DNA of 45,893 bases, taken from NCBI RefSeq assembly GCF_012927415.1, contig NZ_JABBPF010000213.1, positions 1-45,893 of the forward strand, given 5' to 3'. The DNA comes from Polaromonas sp. (GTDB lineage: Bacteria > Pseudomonadota > Gammaproteobacteria > Burkholderiales > Burkholderiaceae_C). The position numbers were made by a program, and so were the translations under genes. The notes below the pieces were generated by a model that saw only the letters and a program-made list of their open reading frames with translations, was not told the DNA's origin and did no database searches. Positions 15,583-24,466 of the stretch are shown one piece after another. Numbering within the stretch: position 1 is the stretch's first letter; the number at the start of each line of letters is the position of its first letter.

Positions 15583-18429
15583 ATGCCTGATAAAAAAACC
15601 GATTACCGCAGCACCCTGAACCTGCCAGACACCCCCTTCCCCATGCGTGGCGACCTGCCCAGGCGGGAGCCGGAATGGGTCAAGGAATGGGAAGACGGGG
15701 GCCGCTACAAACGCTTGCGCGCTGCGCGTTGCGGCGCGCCGAAGTTTGTGCTGCATGACGGTCCGCCCTACGCCAACGGAAATATCCACATCGGCCACGC
15801 CGTCAACAAAATTCTGAAGGACATGGTCGTCAAGGCGCGCCAGCTCAAGGGGCTGGACGCGATCTATGTGCCAGGCTGGGACTGCCATGGCTTGCCGATT
15901 GAAAATGCAATTGAAAAACTTCATGGCCGCAACCTGCCGCGCGATGAAGTGCAGGCCAAAAGCCGCGCCTTTGCCACCGAGCAGATCGCCGGCCAGATGG
16001 CCGACTTCAAGCGCCTGGGCGTGCTGGGCGAATGGGACAACCCATACCGCACCATGGATTTCGGCAATGAAGCCAATGAAATTCGCGCCCTTAAACGCAT
16101 CATCGAGCGCGGCTTTGTCTATCGCGGCCTGAAACCGGTGTACTGGTGTTTTGACTGCAGCTCCTCGCTGGCCGAGTTTGAAATCGAATACGCCGACAAA
16201 AAATCGCAGACGCTCGATGTCGGCTTCAAGTGCGCCGAGCCTGAAAAGCTGGCTGCCGCGTTTGGCTTGGGAACACTGGCGAAAGACGCTTTCGCGGTTA
16301 TCTGGACCACCACCGCCTGGACCATTCCGGCCAATCAGGCGCTCAACCTCAACCCCGAACTGGACTACGCGCTGGTCGACACCGGGCGCGGCATCCTGCT
16401 GCTGGCCGCCGTGCTGGTCGAAAAATGCCTGGAGCGCTACCAGCTCGGCGGGACCCTTCTGGCCACCACGAAAGGGAAAAACCTGGCGTTGCTCAATTTC
16501 CAGCATCCGTTCTACGACGTCAAAGATGACGAGGGCAATTACGGCTACCGGCGTTTCAGCCCGGTGTTTCTGGCCGACTACGCGACCGCTGACGACGGCA
16601 CGGGCATCGTGCATTCCTCGCCCGCTTACGGCGTGGAAGACTTCAACTCCTGCGTGGCCAATGGCATTGCGACTGACGATATCCTGAACCCGGTGCAGGG
16701 CAATGGCCGCTACGTTGATGAACTGCCGCTGTTTGGCGGACTCAATATCTGGAAAGCCGCGCCGCTGGTGATTGAGAAGCTGCGCGAACACGGCCGCCTG
16801 TTTGCCACGCACGACATTCTTCACAGCTACCCGCACTGCTGGCGCCACAAAACGCCGGTGATTTACCGCGCCGCCGCGCAGTGGTTCATCCGCATGGACG
16901 AGGAAACATCGGGCACCCAGGGCGTGTTTACAAAAGACAAGGCCGGCAGCACGCTGCGCCAGCTGGCGCTGGCCGCCATTGAAGAAACCAGCTTCTACCC
17001 GGAAAACGGCAAACTCCGCCTGCAAAGCATGATTGCCGGCCGGCCCGACTGGTGCATCAGCCGCCAGCGCAACTGGGGCGTGCCGCTGCCCTTTTTCATC
17101 CATACCGCCACCGGCGAACTGCATCCGCGCACCATGGAAATCATCGACCAGGCCGCCGACATGGTTGAGGCCGGCGGCATCGAGGCCTGGAGCAAGGCCA
17201 GCGCCGAATCGATCATTGGTGCCGACGCGCCCGACTACATCAAAAGCACCGACATTCTCGACGTGTGGTTTGACTCGGGCACGACGCACGACCATGTGCT
17301 GCGGCACAGCCACGCGGCGCAATCGACCTGGCCGGCGGATTTGTACCTTGAAGGCCACGACCAGCACCGGGGCTGGTTTCACTCGTCGCTGCTGACGGCT
17401 TGCGCCATGTATGACCACGCGCCGTACAAGGGCCTGCTGACGCATGGCTTCACGGTCGACGGCAAGGGCCGCAAGATGAGCAAGAGCGAAGGCAATGTGG
17501 TGGCGCCGCAAGCGGTCTCAGGCAAGCTGGGCGCCGAAATCATCCGCCTCTGGTGCGCCTCGACCGACTACTCGGGCGACCTCGCCATCGACGACAAGAT
17601 TCTGGCCCGCGTGGTTGACGCCTACCGCCGCATCCGCAACACACTGCGCTTTTTGATGGCCAATGTCAGCGATTTCGACCCGGCGACAGACGCAGTGCCG
17701 TATGAAGACATGCTGGAGATCGACCGTTATGCACTGAGCCGCGCGGCGCAGTTGCAGGCAGGCATTCTGGCGCATTACGAGGTCTATGAGTTCCAACCGG
17801 TCGTTTCCAAGCTGCAGATCTATTGCAGCGAAGACCTGGGCTCCTTCTACCTCGACATTTTGAAAGACCGGCTTTACACGACCGGGCCGAAGTCGCTGGC
17901 ACGGCGCAGCGCGCAAACCGCGCTGCACCAGATCACGCACGCGATGCTGCGCTGGATGGCGCCCTTCCTGAGCTTTACGGCGGAAGAAGCGTGGAAGATT
18001 TTTGGCAACTCTGACTCCATCTTCATCGAAACCTACACCGAAATCCCGGCACCGGATGAAGCGCTGCTCGCCAAATGGTCGCGCATCCGCGAGATCCGCG
18101 ACGCGGTCAACAAGGACATTGAAGCCTTGCGCGCCGACGGCAAGGTGGGCTCGTCATTGCAGGCCAATGTGACGCTTGAAGTGAGTCCCGCCGACCATGC
18201 GCTGCTGGCCAGCTTGGGAGATGACCTGAAGTTTGTCTTCATCACCTCCGCAATTGATCTGGTTGCTGGCGCCGCCCTGCGGCCAAATGTCAGCACCAGC
18301 GCTGCCGTCAAATGCGAACGCTGCTGGCACTACCGCGATGACGTGGGCGTTGAACCGGCGCATCCAACGATTTGCGGCCGCTGCACCAGCAACCTGTTCG
18401 GCACGGGTGAAGTCCGGAAGTTCGCATAA
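15583..18429 (+). CDS. ileS: Isoleucyl-tRNA synthetase
   Basis: A 948-residue class I aminoacyl-tRNA synthetase. HIGH is at residues 69-72 and KMSKS at 631-635, both intact. The editing (CP1) domain lies between, and the [16 protein letters not shown] segment is typical of the family. The C-terminus carries a zinc-binding module with [10 protein letters not shown] and CGRCTSN. This is the bacterial IleS type (C-terminal zinc finger). The stop codon overlaps the lspA start by one base, so the two are coupled. A 125-bp gap separates it from ribF, with no other gene. Confidence 0.99.
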   Translation: MPDKKTDYRSTLNLPDTPFPMRGDLPRREPEWVKEWEDGGRYKRLRAARCGAPKFVLHDGPPYANGNIHIGHAVNKILKDMVVKARQLKGLDAIYVPGWDCHGLPIENAIEKLHGRNLPRDEVQAKSRAFATEQIAGQMADFKRLGVLGEWDNPYRTMDFGNEANEIRALKRIIERGFVYRGLKPVYWCFDCSSSLAEFEIEYADKKSQTLDVGFKCAEPEKLAAAFGLGTLAKDAFAVIWTTTAWTIPANQALNLNPELDYALVDTGRGILLLAAVLVEKCLERYQLGGTLLATTKGKNLALLNFQHPFYDVKDDEGNYGYRRFSPVFLADYATADDGTGIVHSSPAYGVEDFNSCVANGIATDDILNPVQGNGRYVDELPLFGGLNIWKAAPLVIEKLREHGRLFATHDILHSYPHCWRHKTPVIYRAAAQWFIRMDEETSGTQGVFTKDKAGSTLRQLALAAIEETSFYPENGKLRLQSMIAGRPDWCISRQRNWGVPLPFFIHTATGELHPRTMEIIDQAADMVEAGGIEAWSKASAESIIGADAPDYIKSTDILDVWFDSGTTHDHVLRHSHAAQSTWPADLYLEGHDQHRGWFHSSLLTACAMYDHAPYKGLLTHGFTVDGKGRKMSKSEGNVVAPQAVSGKLGAEIIRLWCASTDYSGDLAIDDKILARVVDAYRRIRNTLRFLMANVSDFDPATDAVPYEDMLEIDRYALSRAAQLQAGILAHYEVYEFQPVVSKLQIYCSEDLGSFYLDILKDRLYTTGPKSLARRSAQTALHQITHAMLRWMAPFLSFTAEEAWKIFGNSDSIFIETYTEIPAPDEALLAKWSRIREIRDAVNKDIEALRADGKVGSSLQANVTLEVSPADHALLASLGDDLKFVFITSAIDLVAGAALRPNVSTSAAVKCERCWHYRDDVGVEPAHPTICGRCTSNLFGTGEVRKFA

Positions 18430-18929
18430 TGGCCAAGACCAGCTTCAAAAAAACGGCAGGCAGCATGCTGCCCTGGCTGGGCCTAGCGCTGATCTTGCTG
18501 ATCGCCGACCAATTCACCAAGGTACTGATTCTGGGCTACTACCGCCTGGGGGACTCGACCTATGTCACCAGTTTTTTCAATGTCGTCCGGGTGCACAACA
18601 CGGGCGCGGCATTTTCCTTCCTGGCGTCGGCTTCAGGCTGGCAGCGCTGGTTTTTTACCGCCATCGGTCTGGCCGCTGCGGTCTTTATCATCTGGATGCT
18701 CAAGTCCCATGCCGGGCAAAAGCTTTTTTCGTTTGCCATGGCCTGCATCCTGGGCGGTGCTGTGGGCAATGTGATTGACCGCACGCTGCACGGCTACGTG
18801 GTGGACTTCCTTGACTTCCACTATGGCGGCTGGCATTTTCCGGCCTTCAACATCGCCGACAGCGCGATCACCGTCGGTGCCATCTGCCTTGTGCTCGATG
18901 AGCTTCTGCGAGTCAGACGCGCCAAGTAA
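18429..18929 (+). CDS. lspA: Lipoprotein signal peptidase (signal peptidase II)
   Basis: A 166-residue inner-membrane aspartyl protease with four hydrophobic helices. Conserved sites: LLIADQFTK in the first helix, [12 protein letters not shown], and the two catalytic aspartates in [10 protein letters not shown] (Asp126) and [11 protein letters not shown] (Asp144). It removes signal peptides from lipoproteins after lipidation. The ATG shares its A with the ileS stop codon. The last helix is followed by a short basic tail. Confidence 0.98.
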   Translation: MAKTSFKKTAGSMLPWLGLALILLIADQFTKVLILGYYRLGDSTYVTSFFNVVRVHNTGAAFSFLASASGWQRWFFTAIGLAAAVFIIWMLKSHAGQKLFSFAMACILGGAVGNVIDRTLHGYVVDFLDFHYGGWHFPAFNIADSAITVGAICLVLDELLRVRRAK

Positions 18930-18952
18930 AGCCACCCCTGCGGCCAGCCTTG

Positions 18953-18970
18953 CCCGAGCCCGCGCTCGGG
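18953..18970 (+). terminator. Possible terminator after lspA
   Basis: CCCGAG and CTCGGG form a 6-bp GC stem with a 6-nt loop, 23 nt after the lspA stop. It is followed by GTTCTT, a weak T tract. Confidence 0.4.
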
Positions 18971-19019
18971 GTTCTTCCGCTCCGCAACAGCCCACGGTGC
19001 TCTGTGCGGGGCGCTGGCT

Positions 19020-19060
19020 GCTACTTAATTAATAGCTACTCATGACCGAAAGTATTGGAC
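19020..19060 (+). repeat. Dispersed 41-nt palindromic repeat, copy 3
   Basis: GCTACTTAATTAATAGCTA core (perfect TTAATTAA centre), 16 nt, TTGGAC. A tail CCAAAACGGTCTTGAAAC follows, and similar tails occur after the copies at 30946 and 44833. It is located between lspA and the convergent quinone oxidoreductase gene. Confidence 0.85.
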
Positions 19061-19150
19061 ATGAAGCGGATTGGATACCAAAACGGTCTTGAAACAGGTA
19101 GTCGGGCTCGCCAGCCGGTTATTTGCCAGTGATTTTTGCGGCAGACGCCT

Positions 19151-20146
19151 TCAAAGCGTCAATATCGTGCAACCCGTGGTCTTGCGCGCTTCCAGTGCGC
19201 GGTGCGCCTCGGCCACATCAGCCAGGGCAAAGCGCTGATCGATGCGAATCTTGACCTTGCCGCTGCTGACCATCTCGAACAGGTCATCGGCCATTTCCTG
19301 CGTGCTTTCCCGCGTGGTGATGTGGCTGAACAAGGTCTGGCGCGTCACGTAGAGCGAGCCCTTGGGTCCCAGGATGCCGGGCGAAAACGGCGCGACCGGG
19401 CCGGAGGCATTGCCAAAGCTCGCCATCAAGCCGAAGGGGCGAAGGCAGTCGAGCGAACGATCAAAGGTGTCCTTGCCGACCGAGTCGTAGACCACCTTGA
19501 CACCCTGGCCGCCGGTGATTTCCTTGACGCGGGCGACAAAATCTTCCGTCGCATAGTTGATGACGAAAGCCGCACCCAGCGATTTGGCCAGTGCGCATTT
19601 CTCGTCCGACCCAGCCGTTCCGATCAGCTGCAGGCCGAGGGCTTTGGCCCATTGGCAGGCGATCAGGCCGACGCCGCCGGCGGCCGCATGAAACAGCACG
19701 AAGTCACCCGGCTTTAACCCGCCCTGCGGCAGGGTGCGGCGCAGCAGGTACTGCGCGGTCAGGCCCTTGAGCATCATGGCGGCGCCGGTCTCGAACGAAA
19801 TCGCATCCGGCAGCTTGCACACGCATTTGGCCGGCATCACCCGCGCTTCGCAGTAGCTACCCGGCGGCTGGCTGGCATAAGCGGCCCGGTCTCCCGGCTT
19901 CAGATGGGTCACGCCCTCACCCACGGCCTCGACCACGCCCGAGGCTTCCATGCCCAGTTGCAGCGGCATCGGCAGCTGGTACAGGCCGCTGCGCTGGTAA
20001 ACGTCGATGAAGTTCAGGCCGATGGCCTTGTGGCGGATGCGGATTTCGCCAGGGCCGGGCTCGCCGACCTGAACCTCCACCAGTTTGAGTTCTTCAGGGC
20101 CGCCGTGCTGGTCAATACGCACGGCTTTGGAGGTTGTCTGGGTCAT
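19151..20146 (-). CDS. qor: NADPH:quinone oxidoreductase, zinc-independent
   Basis: A 331-residue medium-chain dehydrogenase/reductase. Its N-terminal GroES-like domain has GPGEIRIRHKAIGLNFIDVYQRSGLY, the Qor signature replacing the zinc ligands of alcohol dehydrogenases. The cofactor domain has HAAAGGVGLIACQWAKALG and GTAGSDEK. It ends ARKTTGCTILTL, typical for the family. It reduces quinones or similar carbonyl compounds with NADPH. It is a single gene, divergent from the EamA transporter gene across 144 bp. Confidence 0.93.
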   Translation of the reverse strand: MTQTTSKAVRIDQHGGPEELKLVEVQVGEPGPGEIRIRHKAIGLNFIDVYQRSGLYQLPMPLQLGMEASGVVEAVGEGVTHLKPGDRAAYASQPPGSYCEARVMPAKCVCKLPDAISFETGAAMMLKGLTAQYLLRRTLPQGGLKPGDFVLFHAAAGGVGLIACQWAKALGLQLIGTAGSDEKCALAKSLGAAFVINYATEDFVARVKEITGGQGVKVVYDSVGKDTFDRSLDCLRPFGLMASFGNASGPVAPFSPGILGPKGSLYVTRQTLFSHITTRESTQEMADDLFEMVSSGKVKIRIDQRFALADVAEAHRALEARKTTGCTILTL

Positions 20147-20290
20147 CGGGTGTTTCCTTGCGGTCTGTCAATGGATCAATGGAAGGTGTGGGCAACTATG
20201 GTGCCACGAATCACGACCGACTGCTTCGGGCAAGCACTGAAGAGTCCGGTACCGGCAACCTCTTGAAAGCAGCTTGGTACAGTCACGGCC

Positions 20291-21190
20291 ATGACGCAAC
20301 GCTTGAGCCCCGCCACCGCCCTGCTGCTGACGCTGCCTCCATTGCTCTGGGCCGGCAATGCGGTGGTCGGCCGCGCCGTGCATGAGTTGATTCCGCCGAT
20401 GACGCTGAACTTCTTGCGCTGGCTGCTGGCCTTTGTCATTCTTGTGCCGCTGGCCTGGAGGGTGCTGCGGCCTGGCAGTGCGATGTGGACCGGCTGGAAA
20501 CGCCTGTCGCTGCTCGGTCTGCTGGGCATTGGCTGCTACAACGCCCTGCAATACCTGGCGCTGCAAACCTCCACGCCGCTCAATGTGACGCTGGTGGCGT
20601 CCAGCATTCCGGTATGGATGCTGGCGGTGGGCGCGCTGTGCTTCGGAAAGCCGGTGTCGCGCCGGCAGGTGCTTGGGGCGCTGCTGTCGATTGCCGGCGT
20701 CCTGGTGGTCCTGTCGCGCGGGCAATGGTCACTGCTGCTGGCAGTGCGGCTGGTGCCGGGCGATATGTATGTGTTGCTGGCCACGCTGGCCTGGGCGTTT
20801 TACAGCTGGCTGCTGACCGAGCCGAAAGACCCGCCTGAACTTCGCCGCGACTGGGCGGCCTTTTTGCTCGCACAGATTTTTTTCGGCCTGGGCTGGTCGG
20901 GCCTGTTCGCGGCGGGCGAATGGTCGTTGGTCGATGCCCACATCCGCTGGGGCTGGCCATTGGCGGCAGCGCTGCTTTACATCGCCATCGGACCGGCCGT
21001 GCTGGCCTACCGCTGCTGGGGCCTGGGCCTGCAGCGGGTGGGCCCGGCGATGGCCGGTTTTTTCACCAACCTGACACCGCTGTTTGCCGCCCTGCTGTCA
21101 GCGGCTTTTCTGGGCGAATTGCCGCATCTCTATCATGGGCTGGCATTTTTGCTGATTGTGGGCGGGATCGTGGTGTCGGCGCGGCGTTAG
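20291..21190 (+). CDS. EamA/DMT-family transporter
   Basis: A 299-residue membrane protein with ten hydrophobic segments and two EamA repeats of about 140 residues. LLWAGNAVVGRAVHELIPPM opens the first repeat and LAWAFYSWLLTEP the second. The C-terminal GPAMAGFFTNLTPLFAALLS and LGELPHLYHGLAFLLIVGGI are family hallmarks. Such proteins export metabolites or amino acids; the substrate cannot be told. It is a single gene with no obvious operon partner. Confidence 0.9.
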   Translation: MTQRLSPATALLLTLPPLLWAGNAVVGRAVHELIPPMTLNFLRWLLAFVILVPLAWRVLRPGSAMWTGWKRLSLLGLLGIGCYNALQYLALQTSTPLNVTLVASSIPVWMLAVGALCFGKPVSRRQVLGALLSIAGVLVVLSRGQWSLLLAVRLVPGDMYVLLATLAWAFYSWLLTEPKDPPELRRDWAAFLLAQIFFGLGWSGLFAAGEWSLVDAHIRWGWPLAAALLYIAIGPAVLAYRCWGLGLQRVGPAMAGFFTNLTPLFAALLSAAFLGELPHLYHGLAFLLIVGGIVVSARR

Positions 21191-21200
21191 GCAGTTGGAC

Positions 21201-21635
21201 TCAATTTCCACGGTTTCCGCCCAGCGACGGAAACTCGGGCCCGGCGGATGAAGGCTGGCGCAATGCGGCAAGCCGCCGCGTCATGCTTTCAATCTCAAGG
21301 GTCTGGCCGGCCATGATCTCCTCAGCCAGTTGCCGGGTGGCCGGATCGCGGCCATGCCTGAGCACCAGCCGCGCCATGTCAACCGCGCCCGCATGGTGCG
21401 GAATCATCATCGCCAGAAAATCCGCGTCCGGATTGCCGCTGTAGTCCAGCGCATGCATGTCCTGCATCATGCGGGCCATGCCCGCCTCCATGGCTGCTTG
21501 AAACCCGGGCGCGGAGTTTGCCTGTAGGGTGGCATGGTCATGACCAGAGGCTTGCTGCGCCATCGCGTTGCCCGCCAGCACGACCGTGATGACGGCCAGC
21601 ATGAGTCGCGTTCGAATCCTGGCGGCAGCGTTCAT
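21201..21635 (-). CDS. Secreted DUF305 protein
   Basis: A 144-residue protein: signal peptide (residues 1-25, ending NAMAQQ) and one DUF305 domain with DFLAMMIPHHAGAVDMARLVL, the His-rich core, and EEIMAGQTLEIESM. Members are periplasmic, often encoded near copper or metal-related genes, and adopt a four-helix ferritin-like fold; the role is unclear. The ATG at 21635 overlaps the stop of the upstream beta-propeller gene by 4 nt (ATGA), so the two are translated together and probably act together in the periplasm. Confidence 0.9.
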   Translation of the reverse strand: MNAAARIRTRLMLAVITVVLAGNAMAQQASGHDHATLQANSAPGFQAAMEAGMARMMQDMHALDYSGNPDADFLAMMIPHHAGAVDMARLVLRHGRDPATRQLAEEIMAGQTLEIESMTRRLAALRQPSSAGPEFPSLGGNRGN

Positions 21636-22996
21636 GCCGTCTGGCCTTTCACCCCGGGCCGCACGTACACCAGGTTGATGCTCTTCTTGTTGCGCAGGCC
21701 GCCCGACGGCAAGGCCAGGTTGCCCAGTGCAATTTGCGCGATGAAGTTTGGTTTGAACGGGTCGCTGACATCGAAGGCGCTGCAAACGGTTTGGCCGGCG
21801 TTTGGCGTGCCGGGCAGTTCGTCCTGCTCGTGGGCAACATAAAGCAAGGTGTTTTCAGGATTTGTCCACAGGCCATGCGATTCGCGACCGTGGCTGAAAA
21901 AGCTGCCTGTCATTTTGCGATCGCCGGTTTTTGCACTTCGGTCGATGATCGCAATCTGGCTTGAAGCCACGCCGCCGGGGCCACTGTCGTCTACCCGCGC
22001 GAGGCTGGCATACACCACACTGCCTTTTGCATTGGCCACGAATTCCACATGGTTGGGTCGCCCCATGGCACCCAGGGACACGCTGTCGAGCAGATCGAAA
22101 CCCTCGCGCGTCGAACGGCATGACAACGCATCGGCCAGCTTGTGGGAGAACCAGACCTCCTGGCCGTCGGGTGTGGTTTTCATGAAGGGCGTGAAACCGA
22201 GTTTGTCCTGCGCGCTGATGTCGAGCGTGGTCAGGCGCTTCGGCTGCGAGTGGCCGTCGGCGCCCAGGTTGACTTGAAACACATCGACCTGGGCCACCTT
22301 CTGGCTGGCCACGAAAGCCAGCGAGCCTTCGCGGTTGAACCACACCTGCGCCGGTCCGTTGAGCGTTGGCAGGAACTGGCGCACCGATGAAACGTCGGAG
22401 CCGCGCAACTGCTTCAGCGCCCGGTCCACATCCAGAATCGCAATGCGGTCTTCACCGCGCAGGGTGACCCACAGCTCTTTGCCGTTGCGGCTGAACGTGG
22501 GCTCATGCGGCTCGCGTCCCAGCAGGATGCCGCTGGACAGGCGCTCCGGATTGGTGGTGGGTCCGGCCGCCAGATTGGGCGTGTTGCCGATCACGCGCTT
22601 TTCCACCGCGTCGATCAGGTAAATATTGCTGGAGCCGCGCCCGCTGGTGGCCAGCAGGCGGCCATCCGGTGACGGCACGGCGCCGTGCGCATCAATGCAG
22701 CCGTGGTACAGCGGTTTGTGAATCATGGCCGCATGGGTGGGGGCAATACCCGCCGTGATGTAGCGAAACGGCGGGCGCGCATCTTCATCAAAGCTGGTCA
22801 GATTGATGGTGGTTTCCACGGTGTTGGTGCGCGGGTCGATCACCACCAGCGTGTTGGAGTCTTCATTGGTGATGAAAACGCGGTCGCGGGCATCTATCGA
22901 ACCTGTCGCGTTCTGGGCAAAGCTGGCGGGCAATGCTGCGGCAGTGGCGGCAGCGGCGGCCGTGTATTTAAGAATTTCGCGGCGATTGGCATTCAT
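21632..22996 (-). CDS. Tat-exported YncE-like beta-propeller protein
   Basis: A 454-residue protein. The N-terminus NRREILKYTAAAAAT is Tat-like (twin arginine, then an alanine-rich core; cleavage near PASFAQ). The mature part has propeller blades of the YVTN/YncE type: DRVFITNEDSNTLVVIDPRT, a VPSPDGRLLATSG blade, and GKELWVTLRGEDRIAILDVD. No catalytic residues are visible. Export via Tat suggests folding or cofactor loading in the cytoplasm. The start follows AAAGGA. It overlaps the DUF305 gene downstream. It could be a metal- or haem-related binding protein, but this is inference. Confidence 0.83.
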   Translation of the reverse strand: MNANRREILKYTAAAAATAAALPASFAQNATGSIDARDRVFITNEDSNTLVVIDPRTNTVETTINLTSFDEDARPPFRYITAGIAPTHAAMIHKPLYHGCIDAHGAVPSPDGRLLATSGRGSSNIYLIDAVEKRVIGNTPNLAAGPTTNPERLSSGILLGREPHEPTFSRNGKELWVTLRGEDRIAILDVDRALKQLRGSDVSSVRQFLPTLNGPAQVWFNREGSLAFVASQKVAQVDVFQVNLGADGHSQPKRLTTLDISAQDKLGFTPFMKTTPDGQEVWFSHKLADALSCRSTREGFDLLDSVSLGAMGRPNHVEFVANAKGSVVYASLARVDDSGPGGVASSQIAIIDRSAKTGDRKMTGSFFSHGRESHGLWTNPENTLLYVAHEQDELPGTPNAGQTVCSAFDVSDPFKPNFIAQIALGNLALPSGGLRNKKSINLVYVRPGVKGQTA

Positions 22997-23102
22997 GACG
23001 TTCCTTTAATTAAACTGGCTTGCGTTGAAAACTAAAAAGGTATCCGGAGTTGCCTGGCGTGGGCGGATGAATTGGTGCAAGCGGCTTTGGCATGGCGAAA
23101 GC

Positions 23103-23552
23103 TCAAGCCCCGCCGAGCGCGTCGTAACCCTCTTTCGACATCCGCATCGTTTCGTCGCGGCCCGATCCGCTTGAGACCCTAGACACCTCACGGCTGACGT
23201 AAAGCGTCAGTCGCTGACCCAAGCCGTCGTGGTGCCTCCACTGCGCGACAGGTCCGGTATCACCTGGCAGCAAGCGGCCGCCGATCAGTTCATAACCTAC
23301 CGCCTTCAGGCTCGGCCTCACCTCGGTGCCCAGGCGCTTGGACGGGCAGGTCACCAGTTGCTGCTCCTGCTCGGCACCAGCCTCTACCGGACGCCGCGCG
23401 TCTGGGCTGAACATCACATGGACCCGATCTGCCCGGCGGACAAAACCGTTCAGGCTTGCGACCTGGCGGGCCAGCACTGAGGGGTCAGCACGGGCGGCAA
23501 GGCGGGTGTTGAAGTTGTTGCCACTGCCGTCGGCGGCGTAAGATTTCTGCAA
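23103..23552 (-). pseudogene. Remnant of an anti-sigma factor gene
   Basis: The frame (149 residues) contains ARRPVEAGAEQEQQLV, SKRLGTEVRPSLKAVGYELIGGRLLPG and GQRLTLYVSREV, which match the C-terminal periplasmic domain of betaproteobacterial transmembrane anti-sigma factors. The zinc-binding N-terminal part and the membrane helix are missing, and no sigma-factor gene is next to it. After the YVSREV motif the family sequence dissolves. It directly follows the SDR gene, so its 5' part seems lost at that junction. Some of the frame may be drifting noncoding DNA. Confidence 0.6.
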
Positions 23553-23579
23553 AATATTTCCTGAAGAAATTTTCCCCGC

Positions 23580-24374
23580 TTAAAAAGTTCCCGGATACGC
23601 TCCGCCATCGGCCAGCACGTTCTGGCCGGTCATGTAGGCGGCATGCACGCTGCACAGGAAAGCGCAGATCGCGCCGAACTCTTCGGGCGTACCAAAACGC
23701 CTGGCTGGAATATTCTTGCGCCGCGCATCGGCCAGCGCCTCCACCGGCTGGCCGGTCTTGTCCGAAGTCGCCTGCAGCATGCCCTTGATCCGGTCGGTGT
23801 CGAACACGCCGGGCAGCAGGTTATTGAGCGTGACACCCTTCGCGGCGAGCGGAGTGCGGGCCACGCCCGCAACAAAACCGGTCAGTCCGCTGCGGGCGCC
23901 GTTGGACAACCCAAGAACATCGATCGGCGCCTTCACCGAGCTGGAGGTGATGTTCACGATGCGTCCAAAGCCACGCGCGGCCATGCCATCAACCGTCGCC
24001 CTGATCAGTTCAATCGGCGTCAGCATGTTGGCATCGACCGCCTTGATCCAGGCGTCACGGTCCCAGTCGCGGAAATCGCCAGGCGGCGGGCCGCCGGCAT
24101 TGGTCACCACAATGTCGAAATCCCTGCGAACTGCAAAGACGGCGGCCCGGCCTTCGACCGTGGTGATGTCTGCGGCAACAAATTGCACTTCCGCACTTGC
24201 GGGCCGGGCGCTGTCAGCTATCAATTTTTTGGCGGCAGCTTCCAGCACGCCGGCGCCCCGTGCCACGATCAGTACATGCACGCCTTCGCGCACCAGCGCC
24301 TGCGCGCAGCCCAAACCCAGCCCCTTGCTGGCGCCGCACACCAGTGCCCACTTGCCGGAAATACCTAAATCCAT
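23580..24374 (-). CDS. SDR-family oxidoreductase, atypical active site
   Basis: A 264-residue Rossmann-fold protein. The cofactor motif is GASKGLGLG (residues 14-22), and TNAGGPPPG replaces the usual NNAG. The Ser of the catalytic triad is likely in NITSSSVKAP. The usual YxxxK is absent: the aligned segment is LGLSNGARSGLTG, which puts Leu and Asn at those positions. I recall a subgroup of SDR proteins with this segment that are annotated as 3-oxoacyl-ACP reductase-like. The C-terminus (ADGGAYPGTF) is standard. Activity may differ from normal SDR reduction. Confidence 0.88.
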   Translation of the reverse strand: MDLGISGKWALVCGASKGLGLGCAQALVREGVHVLIVARGAGVLEAAAKKLIADSARPASAEVQFVAADITTVEGRAAVFAVRRDFDIVVTNAGGPPPGDFRDWDRDAWIKAVDANMLTPIELIRATVDGMAARGFGRIVNITSSSVKAPIDVLGLSNGARSGLTGFVAGVARTPLAAKGVTLNNLLPGVFDTDRIKGMLQATSDKTGQPVEALADARRKNIPARRFGTPEEFGAICAFLCSVHAAYMTGQNVLADGGAYPGTF

Positions 24375-24466
24375 GTTGGCTCCTTGATCCGCATAGAGCG
24401 GACGAAAATCAACTCATGATAGCGGCCGCCAAGAAGCCACACTGGTCGGCTCAGGTGCCAGGAGAA

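Noticed and set aside
15454-17511. Long open frame (685 codons) opposite ileS
   Set aside because: It lies antisense to a fully supported synthetase gene; such frames arise from GC-rich codon bias. No motif or ribosome-binding site is seen.
14296-20180. Identical 16-nt sequence CTGTCAATGGATCAAT at 14296-14311 and 20165-20180, each upstream of a minus-strand gene
   Set aside because: About one 16-nt match like this per two windows of this size is expected by chance, and the contained TTGACA is too close to the qor start to be its -35.
21608-21625. GTTCGAATCC, resembling a tRNA T-loop
   Set aside because: It lies in the DUF305 gene's signal peptide region and no acceptor or anticodon arms can be drawn around it.
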